Below, piece by piece: positions 1-8,593 of a DNA stretch of 29,943 nt. Positions within the stretch are counted from its first letter, which is position 1. Each line of letters opens with the position of its first letter. Below the pieces are notes generated by a model. It was not told where the DNA came from. It searched no databases and saw nothing but the letters and a program-made list of their open reading frames with translations. The position numbers and the translations under genes are program-made. Source of the DNA: Thermoproteota archaeon (GTDB taxonomy: Archaea > Thermoproteota > Methanomethylicia > Methanomethylicales > B66-G16); contig QMQV01000008.1 in the NCBI GenBank assembly GCA_003649085.1, positions 1 to 29,943 on the forward strand, in the 5' to 3' direction.

Positions 1-2
1 GC

Positions 3-1097
3 TTAATAGACATGCACGTTCACATGCGCGATTTTCAGCTAAGCTATAAAGAAGACTTCCAAACAGGGACAAGAGCAGCCGCTAAAGGAGGCTTTACGGT
101 AGTAGCTGACATGCCCAACACTAAGCCCCCAGTCAACACGGTAAATAGCTTGATTGAAAGAGATCGTGTAGCAAGGAGCAAGGCAGTTGTAGACTATGGG
201 CTCTACTACGGCGTTTCAAATGAGCTCAACGACACCGTCAAAAAGCTGGTACTAGGCTTTAAGGTATATTCTCATGAAGACTACTATAGCCCCCTCAAAG
301 ACTTGACGCTGAAGACGATCAAATACGCCAGTCTAAATAGCATGCCCGTACTGGTACACGCTGAAAACCCCAGACTCTTTGAAAACGAGGTTAGACCTCC
401 AAGCGCAGAAGAGTCTGCGATAAGAGATTTCGCTTTTCTTTCAAGGAGCTACAGCTTTCACCTTCATATAACACACCTATCCTCTGCTCAAGGGGTTCAA
501 GCAGTGAAAGAAGCTAAGCAACTTAGCACATCAATAACCGCCGATACGTGTCCTCACTACCTATTGCTAAGTGACGAGGACTATGCGAAGCTAGGGCCAA
601 TAGCCAGGGTTTACCCGCCGTTGAGATCTAAGCAGGATCGCGAAATGGTGTTAAAAGCTTTAGCTGAGCAAGTCATTGACGCAGTGTCATCTGACCATGC
701 CCCCCACACGTTAGACGAGAAGCTGAGCTCAAAGCCTCCAGGAGGTTTTCCTGGACTTGAAACCACGCTGCCCTTGATGACTACCTTAGTGTCTAAAGGA
801 GTTTTAAGCCTAGATCAGCTAGTTCACTTGCTCGCAGTTAATCCGTCCAAGATACTAAAGCTAAGAAAGCACGGTTTCCTCGCTGAAGGCTTCGTTGGCA
901 ACGTGACGATAGTAGATTTAAGTGAAGAGTGGGCTATATGCTCAAGTGAGTTTGAAAGCAAGGCAAAATACAGCCCCTTCGACGGCTTTCACGTAAAGGG
1001 CAAAGCTATAGCTACAATAGTTAGAGGCTCTGTCGTAATGGAGCGTGGAGAAGTTAAAGTCAGTGGAGGTGGAGCTAACGTCAAGTCTTACAACTAA
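3..1097 (+). CDS. pyrC: Dihydroorotase (5' partial)
   Basis: Catalyses cyclisation of carbamoyl-aspartate to dihydroorotate in de novo pyrimidine synthesis, in the cytoplasm. The reading frame is open to the window edge and begins LID-MHVHMRD. The HVHMRD motif carries the first two metal-binding histidines and normally follows a short N-terminal strand, so the true start lies upstream of the window and the ATG at 12 is internal. Other visible family motifs are GFKVYSH (the position of the carboxylated lysine), LVHAE, HITHLSS and the signature SSDHAPHT followed by a Gly-rich GGFPGLET segment, which carries the last metal-site Asp. The C-terminal end overlaps the start of pyrD by up to about 50 nt, so the two are almost certainly co-transcribed. 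Family assignment is firm; only the N-terminus is missing. Confidence 0.93.
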   Translation, partial: LIDMHVHMRDFQLSYKEDFQTGTRAAAKGGFTVVADMPNTKPPVNTVNSLIERDRVARSKAVVDYGLYYGVSNELNDTVKKLVLGFKVYSHEDYYSPLKDLTLKTIKYASLNSMPVLVHAENPRLFENEVRPPSAEESAIRDFAFLSRSYSFHLHITHLSSAQGVQAVKEAKQLSTSITADTCPHYLLLSDEDYAKLGPIARVYPPLRSKQDREMVLKALAEQVIDAVSSDHAPHTLDEKLSSKPPGGFPGLETTLPLMTTLVSKGVLSLDQLVHLLAVNPSKILKLRKHGFLAEGFVGNVTIVDLSEEWAICSSEFESKAKYSPFDGFHVKGKAIATIVRGSVVMERGEVKVSGGGANVKSYN

Positions 1098-1992
1098 TCT
1101 ACCAGGATTACGCATGGAAAACCCTACGATGCTCGCGTCAGGGATTCTCGGCTCAAGTGGCTCAATGATTAGGAGAGTTGTTGAGGAAGGAGGGGCTGGC
1201 GCAGCTGTAACTAAGAGCTTAACGATAGCTCCAAGGGAAGGCTACTCAACGCCATGTTTGATAGCTGTGAAGGAAGGCTTCATTAACGCGATGGGTTTGC
1301 CAAATCCAGGCTATAAGAACTTCTTAGATCATGAGCTACCAGAGGCTCTTAAATGCGGAGCTCCAATAATCGTCAGCATCGCTGGGAGTTCGTCAAGCGA
1401 ATTTAGGGAAATAGCTGCATATGCTGAGAAACGGGGGGCACACGCTGTTGAGTTAAACCTTTCATGCCCACACGTAGCGAAAATGGGCTTAGATATCGGA
1501 GCTGATCCGGAAGCTGTCTACGATGTAGTCAAGGAAGTTAAAAGTTTTCTTAAAATACCAGTGTACGTTAAGCTGGGATTATCAGATAAGATTGTTGAAG
1601 CGGCTTGTAAAGCTGAAAAAGCTGGCGCAGACGCCATAGTCGCTATAAACACTGTTAAGGCGATGGCTATCGACATCTACTCTAAAAAACCCATCCTATC
1701 AGCTAAGTATGGGGGTTTGTCAGGACCGGCTGTCCACCACATAGCTGTAAGATGTATTTATGACATCTATGAGGCAGTTTCGGTACCATTGATAGGCGTT
1801 GGGGGTGTTGAAGACTGGAAGACGGCTGTTGAGCTTATATTAGCTGGAGCTTCGGCTGTCCAGATAGGCTCAGCTATAGCTGTTAAAGGGTTAAAGATAT
1901 TCAAGGAAGTTTGCCTAGGTTTAAAAGAATACTTAAAGCTTAACGGCTTTTCAAGCGTCAAAGACATCGTAGGCTTATCGCATAAGCTTTAA
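1045..1992 (+). CDS. pyrD: Dihydroorotate dehydrogenase, class 1 (catalytic subunit)
   Basis: FMN-dependent oxidation of dihydroorotate to orotate, the step after PyrC. Visible motifs are NPTMLASGILG near the N-terminus, NAMGLPNPG, the NLSCPHV loop whose Cys is the catalytic base in class 1 enzymes, VYVKLG, and a C-terminal GVGGVEDWKTAVELILAGASAVQIGSA phosphate-binding region. The Cys marks class 1 rather than the Ser-using membrane class 2. Length (about 310 residues) is normal for PyrD of the 1B type, but no PyrK electron-transfer subunit lies nearby. The reading frame opens at GTG 1045 inside pyrC. In-frame GTG codons at 1063 and 1069 are alternatives, and GTG 1069 gives the more usual N-terminal length. 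The start is therefore uncertain, the function is not. Confidence 0.92.
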   Translation: MEKLKSVEVELTSSLTTNLPGLRMENPTMLASGILGSSGSMIRRVVEEGGAGAAVTKSLTIAPREGYSTPCLIAVKEGFINAMGLPNPGYKNFLDHELPEALKCGAPIIVSIAGSSSSEFREIAAYAEKRGAHAVELNLSCPHVAKMGLDIGADPEAVYDVVKEVKSFLKIPVYVKLGLSDKIVEAACKAEKAGADAIVAINTVKAMAIDIYSKKPILSAKYGGLSGPAVHHIAVRCIYDIYEAVSVPLIGVGGVEDWKTAVELILAGASAVQIGSAIAVKGLKIFKEVCLGLKEYLKLNGFSSVKDIVGLSHKL

Positions 1993-2004
1993 CTAAGGCT
2001 AACG

Positions 2005-2013
2005 TTTTTATAG
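2005..2013 (+). promoter_or_regulatory. TATA box of hflX
   Basis: The T-rich TTTTTATAG element is centred about 34 nt before the TTG at 2043. The expected transcription start, about 26 nt downstream of the TATA centre, falls near 2035. That would give a very short leader with no clear Shine-Dalgarno. Assigned by spacing and composition only. Confidence 0.45.
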
Positions 2014-2042
2014 ACCTTTAACACCTTCTTTCACGACTTGGA

Positions 2043-3146
2043 TTGAGAGCAATACTAGGCTACGTTAAGACAGACCCACACGACCATACAGTCTACAAAG
2101 CTCAGCTAGCTGACCTAGCTGGTATTGCTAAAGCAGCTGGATACGAACCTGTTGAAACAATTGTCCAGTTCCTACGCAAGGAGACGGTAAACTACGTATT
2201 CGGCAAGGGCAAAGTTGAGGAAATTAAGAAGAGGATTGAGGAGCTTAATGCTCAAGCCTTTATAGTTTACAACACCATGACCAGCGCGCAGAAATTAAAC
2301 CTTGAGAAAGCGCTTAAGGTAAAGGTAATTGACAGGTATGAGCTCACATTGGAAGTCTTCGATTTAAACGCTTCAGATAAGCTATCTAAAATGCAAATTG
2401 AGCTGGCAAAGTTAATTAAAAGCTATCCATATGAAAAGCTCAAGGCAGCTATAAGGTACATAAGAGACAGACCTGGCCCGAAAGGCCTCGGCGAATACGC
2501 ATATCACAGCGTCATAGGTCAGATAAGGAGGCGTATTAAGCAGCTCGAAGAAGAGCTTGAAAAAGCTAGGCAAGTTAGGCTTGCACAGCTTCAAAAGAGA
2601 AAAGAGCTCGGAATACCCATAATAGCGTTAGCAGGTTATTATGGAGCTGGTAAAACAAGCATTTTTAACGCGTTAACAAGGCTCAACCGTCCAGTATTGG
2701 GTAGACCCTTCACAACGCTCTCAAGCAAATATCACGCTGTTAACAAGGAGTCACCTTTTTTGATAGTAGATACAATTGGCTTTGCAATGGGCTTAGACCC
2801 CGAGGTAATTCACGCCTTCAGGTTGACGTTAGATGACATAAGGTTTTCAGACGCGGTAATACTCGTCATCGACATTTCAGATGAAGAACACGTGATGCGG
2901 CTTAGAACCAAAACTTGCATGGACATCTTAAAGGAACTGGGCGTAAACAAAAACCGCGTTGTCGTAGCAGCTAATAAAGTAGACCTTGTCAAACAAGGTC
3001 TTGAGGAGAAAATCAACTCACTTAAGCACATGGTAGCTGGCTGCGAAGTTGTGCTAACATCAGCTCTCGAAAGGAAAAATATATGGGATTTGGCTAAAGC
3101 TGCTGTTGAAAAAGCCTTAGAAGTCAAGCTAGCTAAGTTCTTTTAA
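2043..3146 (+). CDS. hflX: GTPase HflX
   Basis: Ribosome-associated GTPase of the Obg-HflX group, linked to 50S binding and rescue of stalled ribosomes. The N-terminal HflX domain (about residues 1-125, containing YVFGKGKVEEIK) is followed by a basic coiled-coil linker with the family motif DRPGPKGLGE (residues 142-151), then the G domain. G1 is GYYGAGKT (198-205), the switch region is RPFTTLSSK, G3 is DTIGF (243-247), G4 is NKVD (311-314) and G5 is TSA (339-341). All nucleotide-binding motifs are intact. The 367-residue length is typical of archaeal members. The start is TTG; no better in-frame codon lies upstream. Its stop overlaps the stop of the convergent prenyltransferase gene by 4 nt. 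Confidence 0.94.
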   Translation: MRAILGYVKTDPHDHTVYKAQLADLAGIAKAAGYEPVETIVQFLRKETVNYVFGKGKVEEIKKRIEELNAQAFIVYNTMTSAQKLNLEKALKVKVIDRYELTLEVFDLNASDKLSKMQIELAKLIKSYPYEKLKAAIRYIRDRPGPKGLGEYAYHSVIGQIRRRIKQLEEELEKARQVRLAQLQKRKELGIPIIALAGYYGAGKTSIFNALTRLNRPVLGRPFTTLSSKYHAVNKESPFLIVDTIGFAMGLDPEVIHAFRLTLDDIRFSDAVILVIDISDEEHVMRLRTKTCMDILKELGVNKNRVVVAANKVDLVKQGLEEKINSLKHMVAGCEVVLTSALERKNIWDLAKAAVEKALEVKLAKFF

Positions 3147-4033
3147 ACTAAGGCTAGCATAAACCCAAGAGCTAACAGCGCAGGCGTAGCTAACGTTACG
3201 ATAACGTTTGAAGCTAGTGCAGGCATAAGCCCTTGAAGGTCATCATGATGGGCTAAAGCGGTCTTAACGGCTTTCAAGGCGTGTGGCAACGTTAGGAAGG
3301 CTACCAAGCAGGTTACAGGCACGATGCGGACAACCATTGTAAACGCTAACCATGCATAAGCGAAAAGCGTTAAAGCAGAGTAGAGTTTGGCAGCCTTCCT
3401 CCTACCTAAAGCTATGACAAAGTTTCTCCTGCCGGCTTTAGCATCAGCCTCCACGTCTGGGAACTCGTTAAGCAATAGCAGGTTATGCGTCAGTATGCCA
3501 GGTATCAAGGAGGTAGCTAAAGCTAGCGTAGAGTAAAACCCTGTTTGCACAAAGTAGGCTCCCAGAATAGGTAAAGCACCTAACCCAAGCCCGGCAAAGA
3601 CCTCGCCAAGCATCGCCCTAGCTAGCTTAGTAGTATAGAAGTATACGGCTATGAAGCCCAAAATTAAGATAGGTAGAAGGAGCCACCCTACAGCATATAA
3701 AAAGTAGATGCCGATAGCGGTACCAAAAGCTAGGCACACTACGCCAAGCCTATAAGCTGATTCAGGCTTAATAAGGCCCATCACCAAGACCTTGCTACCG
3801 CCACTAAAGGGCGTTGCGATGGTGTTGAAGTCAAGCCCGCTTTTATAGTCATAGTATTCATTGAGCACGTTAACGCTTATGTGGAGGATCACAAGCCCGA
3901 CGAAAGCTAGGACGAAGTGTAGAAAATTGAAAAACCCTTCGTATACCGCTATGCTGGTGCCGAGAGGAACTAAAACTGCTGACAACAAGAGGAAGTTAGC
4001 TCTAATTTCTCGAAGCCATACGTCCAGCTTCAT
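3143..4033 (-). CDS. UbiA-superfamily prenyltransferase (MenA-like)
   Basis: Integral membrane enzyme that attaches a polyprenyl chain to an aromatic or polar acceptor. The 296 residues form about eight or nine hydrophobic segments. The first Asp-rich motif is NEYYDYKSGLD (58-68), followed by an FSGGSKVL stretch; the second is NEFPDVEADAKAGRRNF. These bind Mg-diphosphate of the prenyl donor. The pattern NVLNEYYDYKSGLD with GGS after it resembles 1,4-dihydroxy-2-naphthoate polyprenyltransferases (MenA), which would imply menaquinone synthesis. No other men genes are visible, so the acceptor stays open; other archaeal UbiA enzymes make ether lipids or haem derivatives. The start is ATG. It is divergent from the RAM protein gene, with about 93 nt between them for two promoters. 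Confidence 0.85.
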   Translation of the reverse strand: MKLDVWLREIRANFLLLSAVLVPLGTSIAVYEGFFNFLHFVLAFVGLVILHISVNVLNEYYDYKSGLDFNTIATPFSGGSKVLVMGLIKPESAYRLGVVCLAFGTAIGIYFLYAVGWLLLPILILGFIAVYFYTTKLARAMLGEVFAGLGLGALPILGAYFVQTGFYSTLALATSLIPGILTHNLLLLNEFPDVEADAKAGRRNFVIALGRRKAAKLYSALTLFAYAWLAFTMVVRIVPVTCLVAFLTLPHALKAVKTALAHHDDLQGLMPALASNVIVTLATPALLALGFMLALV

Positions 4034-4093
4034 AACAGCTCTTCACATTGAAGCAAAGGCGTAAGCTAAAAAGCTTTCTATGAAAATACGAGG

Positions 4094-4103
4094 CTTAAAT
4101 ATT
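4094..4103 (+). promoter_or_regulatory. TATA box of the RAM-domain gene
   Basis: The CTTAAATATT element is centred about 29 nt before the GTG at 4127. The predicted transcription start therefore falls almost on the start codon, which suggests a leaderless transcript. No Shine-Dalgarno is visible, in agreement. Confidence 0.5.
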
Positions 4104-4126
4104 GAGAAAGGTAAGAGAGTTAAAGG

Positions 4127-4372
4127 GTGTATGCTTTGACTGTAAAAGCCTACGTGTTAATTCAGGTGACTCCAGGGAAGACAGATGAGATTTTAGAACA
4201 GCTTGTCAAAATCCAAGGAGTTAAACAAGCAAGTCCTGTAACTGGCAGATACGATATAATAGCGTATGTCGAAGCTGAATCTATAGCCGATCTTGGGAGA
4301 ATAGTAACGAGATCTATACGCGCTATATCAGGGGTTCTTTCAACAGAGACAGCTGTCGTAATTTCAAGTTAG
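4127..4372 (+). CDS. Stand-alone RAM domain protein (Lrp/AsnC C-terminal domain)
   Basis: 81 residues matching only the ligand-binding, oligomerising RAM domain of Lrp/AsnC regulators; the helix-turn-helix half is absent. Typical features are AYVLIQVTPGKTDEILEQL, GVKQASPVTGRYDIIAYVEAE and the late GVLSTETAVV strand, with the GxYD core of the effector pocket. Such proteins form oligomers and bind amino acids; some modulate full-length Lrp paralogues. The GTG at 4127 is chosen because the TATA box places transcription start there. TTG 4136 is an alternative, and the ATG at 4131 is out of frame and stops at once. Its target regulator is not in this window. Confidence 0.85.
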   Translation: MYALTVKAYVLIQVTPGKTDEILEQLVKIQGVKQASPVTGRYDIIAYVEAESIADLGRIVTRSIRAISGVLSTETAVVISS

Positions 4373-4374
4373 CT

Positions 4375-5169
4375 TTAACTTAGATGTTCTAAAGCCTTAA
4401 CAATGTCTGCTAAACTATCTATGACTAAGTCTGGTCGAAGCTTTTCATCGACTTCAAGCAACTTCTCTAAGCTGGTAACGCCTGTTAAGACCAAGATCGT
4501 GTATATGTCCGTGCTCTTACCTGCCTTAATATCAGTTTCAATGCGATCGCCTACAATAGCTACTTCCTCTTTGCCGACGCCCAACCTCCTTAGAGCTTCG
4601 AGTATAATCCGCTTAGAAGGCTTACCCACCACTATAGGCTTAACTCCGGTAGCTTTGGTTACAGCGCTTGCTAAAGAGCCAGCGCCAGGTAAAATGCCTT
4701 CTTCAGAAGGTATTGTGGCATCGAGGTTGCTCGCAATAAACTTAGCTCCTCTAAGAATAGCTCTGCAAGCTTTTGTCAACTTATCGTAGTTAAAGCTGAA
4801 GTCGACACCTAAAACCACGAAGTCGACATCTAAGCTGTCTACTACTGCTAGCCCCCTCTTTTCAAGCTCGGCTTTAAACGCCTCTGAACCTATTAAGAAC
4901 ACCTTTTTCCCACGAGCTCCGTATCTCTCAGCTATATAACATGCGGTAGCTTCAGCTGACGTGAGGATGTCATTGGTTTCAGCCTTAATTCCCATATCCT
5001 TAAGCTTCTTAGAGTACTCATATGCCGTCTTAGATGAGTTGTTAGTTAAGTAAAGCAGCTTTATGCCACGCTTAGCAAGCTCTTCTAAAGCTTCTGGAAC
5101 TCCTTCAACCACTTTATTGCCGACGTAGACGCAGCCATCTAAATCAATGATGAGCCCCTTGATCCTCAA
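4375..5169 (-). CDS. HAD-superfamily IIA phosphatase (NagD/4-nitrophenylphosphatase type)
   Basis: Predicted Mg-dependent phosphatase of small sugar or aromatic phosphates; true substrate unknown. Motif I is IIDLDGCVYVGN (nucleophile Asp and acid/base Asp), motif II is LYLTNNSS, a type C2 cap follows, motif III includes VVGKPSK, and motif IV is AIVGDRIETDIKAGK. The frame is open to 5463, but that extension would run antisense through the first 76 codons of the MFS gene and has no family similarity. I place the start at TTG 5169, eight bases after a strong AGGAGG at 5178-5183. This gives 264 residues, the normal family length, with motif I a few residues in. The gene is divergent from the MFS transporter with a 67-nt shared promoter region. 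Confidence 0.9.
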   Translation of the reverse strand: MRIKGLIIDLDGCVYVGNKVVEGVPEALEELAKRGIKLLYLTNNSSKTAYEYSKKLKDMGIKAETNDILTSAEATACYIAERYGARGKKVFLIGSEAFKAELEKRGLAVVDSLDVDFVVLGVDFSFNYDKLTKACRAILRGAKFIASNLDATIPSEEGILPGAGSLASAVTKATGVKPIVVGKPSKRIILEALRRLGVGKEEVAIVGDRIETDIKAGKSTDIYTILVLTGVTSLEKLLEVDEKLRPDLVIDSLADIVKALEHLS

Positions 5170-5236
5170 AGCTTCATCCTCCTTAAAAATCCATTTTAAT
5201 CTGAGCCTTAACTCTTGTGGATAGCTAGCCTTAGAG

Positions 5237-6436
5237 GTGTTTAAGCTGGGTAAGCTCGTTATAGGGATAACTTCTACAGTTCTATACCTTGGAATAACGA
5301 GCTTCTTAACAGATGTCAGCACAGAAGCTATGTTAGCGCTTCTCCCAGCGTATCTCCTCATGGTCTTAAAAATAGCTCCTGAGCTTGTAGGAGTTATCGA
5401 GGGCATAGCTGAGTCGGCAACAGCTTTTCTAAGGCTTTTCTCAGGCGCGTTAGCTGACATCAAGGGGAAGAGGAAGCTGATTACAACAGCTGGATATGCT
5501 CTTTCAAATGCTGTTAAGCCGCTAATGGGCCTTGCCTACACTTGGGATTCCGTCTTAACGATAAGGGTCTTAGATAGGGTAGGTAAGGGCATTAGGACCC
5601 CTCCAAGAGACTCCATGATAGCTGATGCCTCAGTTGAAGGGAAAGTTGGTAGGGCGTTCGGCGTCCATAGGACATTAGACCAGCTTGGTGCCGTAATTGG
5701 CCCATTAGTGGCGTTTGCGCTGCTTCCCTTTCTAGGATATTCTGGCGTCTTCTTCTCAATAGCTATCCCGGGGGGATTGGCGGTTTTAGTCATAGCTTTA
5801 TTTGTCAAAGAACCTCCTATGAGCGCTAAGCTTTCAAGGGAGCGTTTCGTAAAAGGCTTTTCAAAGCTATTTAAAGGCTCCTTTGCTTACTACATGGCTT
5901 CCGTAGCAGCTTATTCGCTTGCCTCCTTCAGCTTCATATTCGTAATCTACAGAGCATCTGAATTAGCTGGCTTAGATCCGTCTACGACAGTCTTGCTCTA
6001 TGCATTAATTCAAGCCTTTCACGTAGCTTCAGGCATACCAGCAGGGGAGCTATTCGACAGGGTTGGGGGAGTTAAAGCTGTCGCGATAAGCTATCTAACC
6101 CTAACGCTATGCTACCTAATGCTCTCCCTTAAGCTACCAGCTTTAATGGTTTTCCTAGCATTAGCAGTATATGGCTTACACAAAGGCTTTATCGAGACCA
6201 CGCAGAGAGCAATAATACCCTCACTCGTAGACCCAAGGTATAAGAACTCAGCATATGGGCTTTACAACACAATGGTCGGAGCAGCAATCCTGCCGTCGAA
6301 CATCTTAGCAGGCTTTCTATACTCAGCCTTTGGGGGGTGGGCTGTTTTCATCTTCGGTACAATATCCTCGCTTTTAGCGACGGCACTTCTACTGCCTATC
6401 ACCCGACGAAAAGCTTCAACTTCTATAACGGCATAA
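5237..6436 (+). CDS. Major facilitator superfamily transporter
   Basis: 399 residues with about 12 predicted membrane helices. The loop between helices 2 and 3 has the MFS motif A form GALADIKGKRK, and helix 4 begins with the subgroup motif DRVGKGIRTPPRDSMIADAS. That second motif marks a set of bacterial and archaeal MFS proteins usually annotated only as multidrug- or metabolite-efflux carriers. The start GTG 5237 is preceded by TTAGAG, a weak Shine-Dalgarno. The C-terminal 21 nt overlap the 3' end of the convergent glycosylase gene. Substrate cannot be inferred from sequence or neighbours. Confidence 0.88.
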   Translation: MFKLGKLVIGITSTVLYLGITSFLTDVSTEAMLALLPAYLLMVLKIAPELVGVIEGIAESATAFLRLFSGALADIKGKRKLITTAGYALSNAVKPLMGLAYTWDSVLTIRVLDRVGKGIRTPPRDSMIADASVEGKVGRAFGVHRTLDQLGAVIGPLVAFALLPFLGYSGVFFSIAIPGGLAVLVIALFVKEPPMSAKLSRERFVKGFSKLFKGSFAYYMASVAAYSLASFSFIFVIYRASELAGLDPSTTVLLYALIQAFHVASGIPAGELFDRVGGVKAVAISYLTLTLCYLMLSLKLPALMVFLALAVYGLHKGFIETTQRAIIPSLVDPRYKNSAYGLYNTMVGAAILPSNILAGFLYSAFGGWAVFIFGTISSLLATALLLPITRRKASTSITA

Positions 6437-7372
6437 GTCGCTTAACAGGCATTTTTCGCAGCTCGGCTTTGATGGTTTACAATAGCTTCCACCGTGAATA
6501 TAACATACTGTCTGAAACCAGCCTGCTAAGTCTCCAAGATCTCTTATGAGCAAAGCCCTTAAACACCTAGATGAGTTTGGGCAAACATCTAAGCCCAGTT
6601 CGTCAGCTTCAGCGCTATTGCACGCGTATTTGATACATAGCTGTTTTACAGGCTCGACAAACTCTTCATATAAGCCGAGCCTCTTCACCATAGTCTTAAG
6701 ATGCGTGTCGCACGGTATTGTCTTAGGAGACCTGAAGGTAAATAAGATAAGTGCATCAGCTACTTTTGGGCCGATACCCCAACACCTTAAAAGCTCTCTT
6801 CTGAGCGCTGAAGGACTTAATTTAGCAACTTGCTTATCGAGCCCCCTACTTAAGAAGTCTCTTAAAGTTAGCTTAAGCTGGTCAAGCTGATAACTTGTCC
6901 CGGCAAACCTTAAATCTGAGTGGGCAATCTCCTCTAAGTCACCATCAAGCTTCTCAAAAATACGGCTACACCACATTAAGACAAACCTCCCGTAGCTAGT
7001 CCTCTTAGACAAGACAACTGAAGTTAAGATGTAGTTGAAGTCTCTAGGAGATATCGATAGTCTAGCCCCTCCATAAGCTTCATAGAGCCTATCAACAACC
7101 TTCTTAATCTTACCGTTTTTGACTAAGCTGACATCTGGATAATACCATAAGCCACTTTCAAGCAAAACCTCCTCCTTAAAAACCTCCTCGTTGACATGTC
7201 CATCTACTTCAGCTATCAACAAGCTATTAGCTTGCATGAGCCTTAAACCTTTTAAAAAGCCAAATTTCTTAATCCAATGCCTTGGACCAACCCTAACATA
7301 TAAGCTTGAGACAAATGATGGGGGAAGAGTCAAATCTAAATCGTATTTCTCGGCGCGAACTTCAACTCTCAA
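6416..7372 (-). CDS. HhH-GPD DNA glycosylase/AP lyase with a 4Fe-4S cluster
   Basis: Base-excision repair enzyme. The N-terminal ~100 residues form a beta-rich domain like those of AlkA/OGG-type proteins. The helix-hairpin-helix region LLRCWGIGPKVADALILF (194-211) carries Lys203, the Schiff-base lysine of bifunctional glycosylases, and PCDTHLKTMVKRL has the catalytic Asp222. Four cysteines at 298, 305, 308 and 314 (C-x6-C-x2-C-x5-C) match the endonuclease III/MutY iron-sulfur loop exactly. The mix of a long N-terminal domain with the FeS loop is less common than plain Nth. Substrate (8-oxoguanine, thymine glycol or uracil mismatch) is not determined. TTG start, 4 nt after a strong GGTGAGG. 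Divergent from the THUMP-SPOUT gene. Confidence 0.85.
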   Translation of the reverse strand: MRVEVRAEKYDLDLTLPPSFVSSLYVRVGPRHWIKKFGFLKGLRLMQANSLLIAEVDGHVNEEVFKEEVLLESGLWYYPDVSLVKNGKIKKVVDRLYEAYGGARLSISPRDFNYILTSVVLSKRTSYGRFVLMWCSRIFEKLDGDLEEIAHSDLRFAGTSYQLDQLKLTLRDFLSRGLDKQVAKLSPSALRRELLRCWGIGPKVADALILFTFRSPKTIPCDTHLKTMVKRLGLYEEFVEPVKQLCIKYACNSAEADELGLDVCPNSSRCLRALLIRDLGDLAGWFQTVCYIHGGSYCKPSKPSCEKCLLSDLCRYRS

Positions 7373-7444
7373 CGGACCTCACCGAGCAAAGCAATTATCT
7401 CTAAAAACCAGCTATACCTTTTTCGTGCATAAGAGGTCTTAAAG

Positions 7445-8536
7445 TTGGGCTGCGACTTCGACTTGCTAGTTAAGACGCCACTGGACATGGAGAACGTAGC
7501 AGCAGCCCATATTGAAGAGCTAGAGGAAGGTGTAGTAGCCATAGCGAAGCCACATGGCTTTAAGGGCATAGTGTTAGTTAAAGGTTCAAAAGATAAGCGT
7601 GTACTAGCTGAGAAGGTTAAAGCTAACGTACCGGAAGCTGAGCGCATCATCTTAGCTGAGAAGTGCGTAAGCTCAAAGCTCGAGGACATCGTGCAGGCCG
7701 CGCTAGAAGTAGCTAAAAACAACTTGTCTCCAGGAGACACGTTTGCTGTCAGAACCGTTAGGAGAGGTGCGCAGCCCTATACGAGCGTGGATGTCAACGT
7801 GAAAGCGGGCGCTGCAATAAAGGAGGCGTTAAACAACCCCGTTGATCTTGAGTATCCTAACAAAGTCATAGCTATCGAGATTGTTAAGGACATCGCGTTA
7901 GTAGGCGTAATTAAAGAAGAGGAGCTTTGGAGAAAAGAAAAGCCTGGCAAATACCCAGTCCTACCCTATTTAAACAAGATAGCTGTAGTCCAAATGCCAT
8001 ATCTAGGTCCATTAGACGCAGCTAAGACAATGGGGGTTAGAATAGGTAGAGAAGTGCAGACCTTTGAGGTAAAGGAGCTCATAATAGCTTTTATCTCAAA
8101 AGTCGATGCGGAGCAGCTCAACGCCTTCTTATCAGGAGTCTTTGAGGGGATAAGGTCTAGATACGAAATTCAAAAAAGAAGTTATGCTAGGAAACCTCAG
8201 AAAGCCGAAGTCTACGTACAAGACCTATACCAGCTTGTAAGAGAAAGGCGTGGTGAGCCCATAATAGTACTTGAACCTGAAGGAGATCCGATAACTTCAG
8301 TTTCAGATCGAATAGCTGACATCTTCTTCAGCAAACACGAAAGAGTAAACGTGTTAATTGGCTCTAGAGAGGGAATACCGACAGGAGTTTACAGATTTGC
8401 GAACCTAGTAGTCGACATATGTCCCGGCGTCACCATATCAACAGATTACGCAGCTGCAGCCGCGCTAATTGCTATATCGACAGTGTTGGAGGAGAAGTTA
8501 CAGGAAAAAGCTGTTAAAGAAGTGGTGTTCGAGTAA
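7445..8536 (+). CDS. THUMP-SPOUT protein, putative RNA methyltransferase
   Basis: 363 residues. The first ~170 form a THUMP RNA-binding domain: a ferredoxin-like N-terminal part, then GDTFAVRTVRRGAQPYTSVDVNVKAGAAIKEAL, which is the classic THUMP strand-helix pattern. The C-terminal ~110 residues resemble a SPOUT alpha/beta-knot domain: IIVLEPEGDP, VNVLIGSREGIPTGVYRF, then ICPGVTISTDYAAAAALIAI, where the knot binds S-adenosylmethionine. This two-domain arrangement is found across archaea; the modified nucleotide is not clear to me. TTG start with GAGGT at 7433-7437, 7 nt upstream; a CTAAAAACC TATA candidate lies at 7401-7409. The next gene on the same strand starts 57 nt later. Confidence 0.8.
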   Translation: MGCDFDLLVKTPLDMENVAAAHIEELEEGVVAIAKPHGFKGIVLVKGSKDKRVLAEKVKANVPEAERIILAEKCVSSKLEDIVQAALEVAKNNLSPGDTFAVRTVRRGAQPYTSVDVNVKAGAAIKEALNNPVDLEYPNKVIAIEIVKDIALVGVIKEEELWRKEKPGKYPVLPYLNKIAVVQMPYLGPLDAAKTMGVRIGREVQTFEVKELIIAFISKVDAEQLNAFLSGVFEGIRSRYEIQKRSYARKPQKAEVYVQDLYQLVRERRGEPIIVLEPEGDPITSVSDRIADIFFSKHERVNVLIGSREGIPTGVYRFANLVVDICPGVTISTDYAAAAALIAISTVLEEKLQEKAVKEVVFE

Positions 8537-8593
8537 GCTTTTTCAGCAGCTTTTCATCACCTCTAAGGCTTAAACCTAAAGCTGGCGAAGAAT

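Noticed and set aside
5170..5463. N-terminal 98 codons of the long minus-strand HAD frame
   Set aside because: Antisense to the MFS gene, no family similarity, and a strong Shine-Dalgarno plus TTG lies at 5169.
7369..7740. Minus-strand 123-codon frame
   Set aside because: Low-complexity Ser/Thr-rich antisense translation of the THUMP domain.
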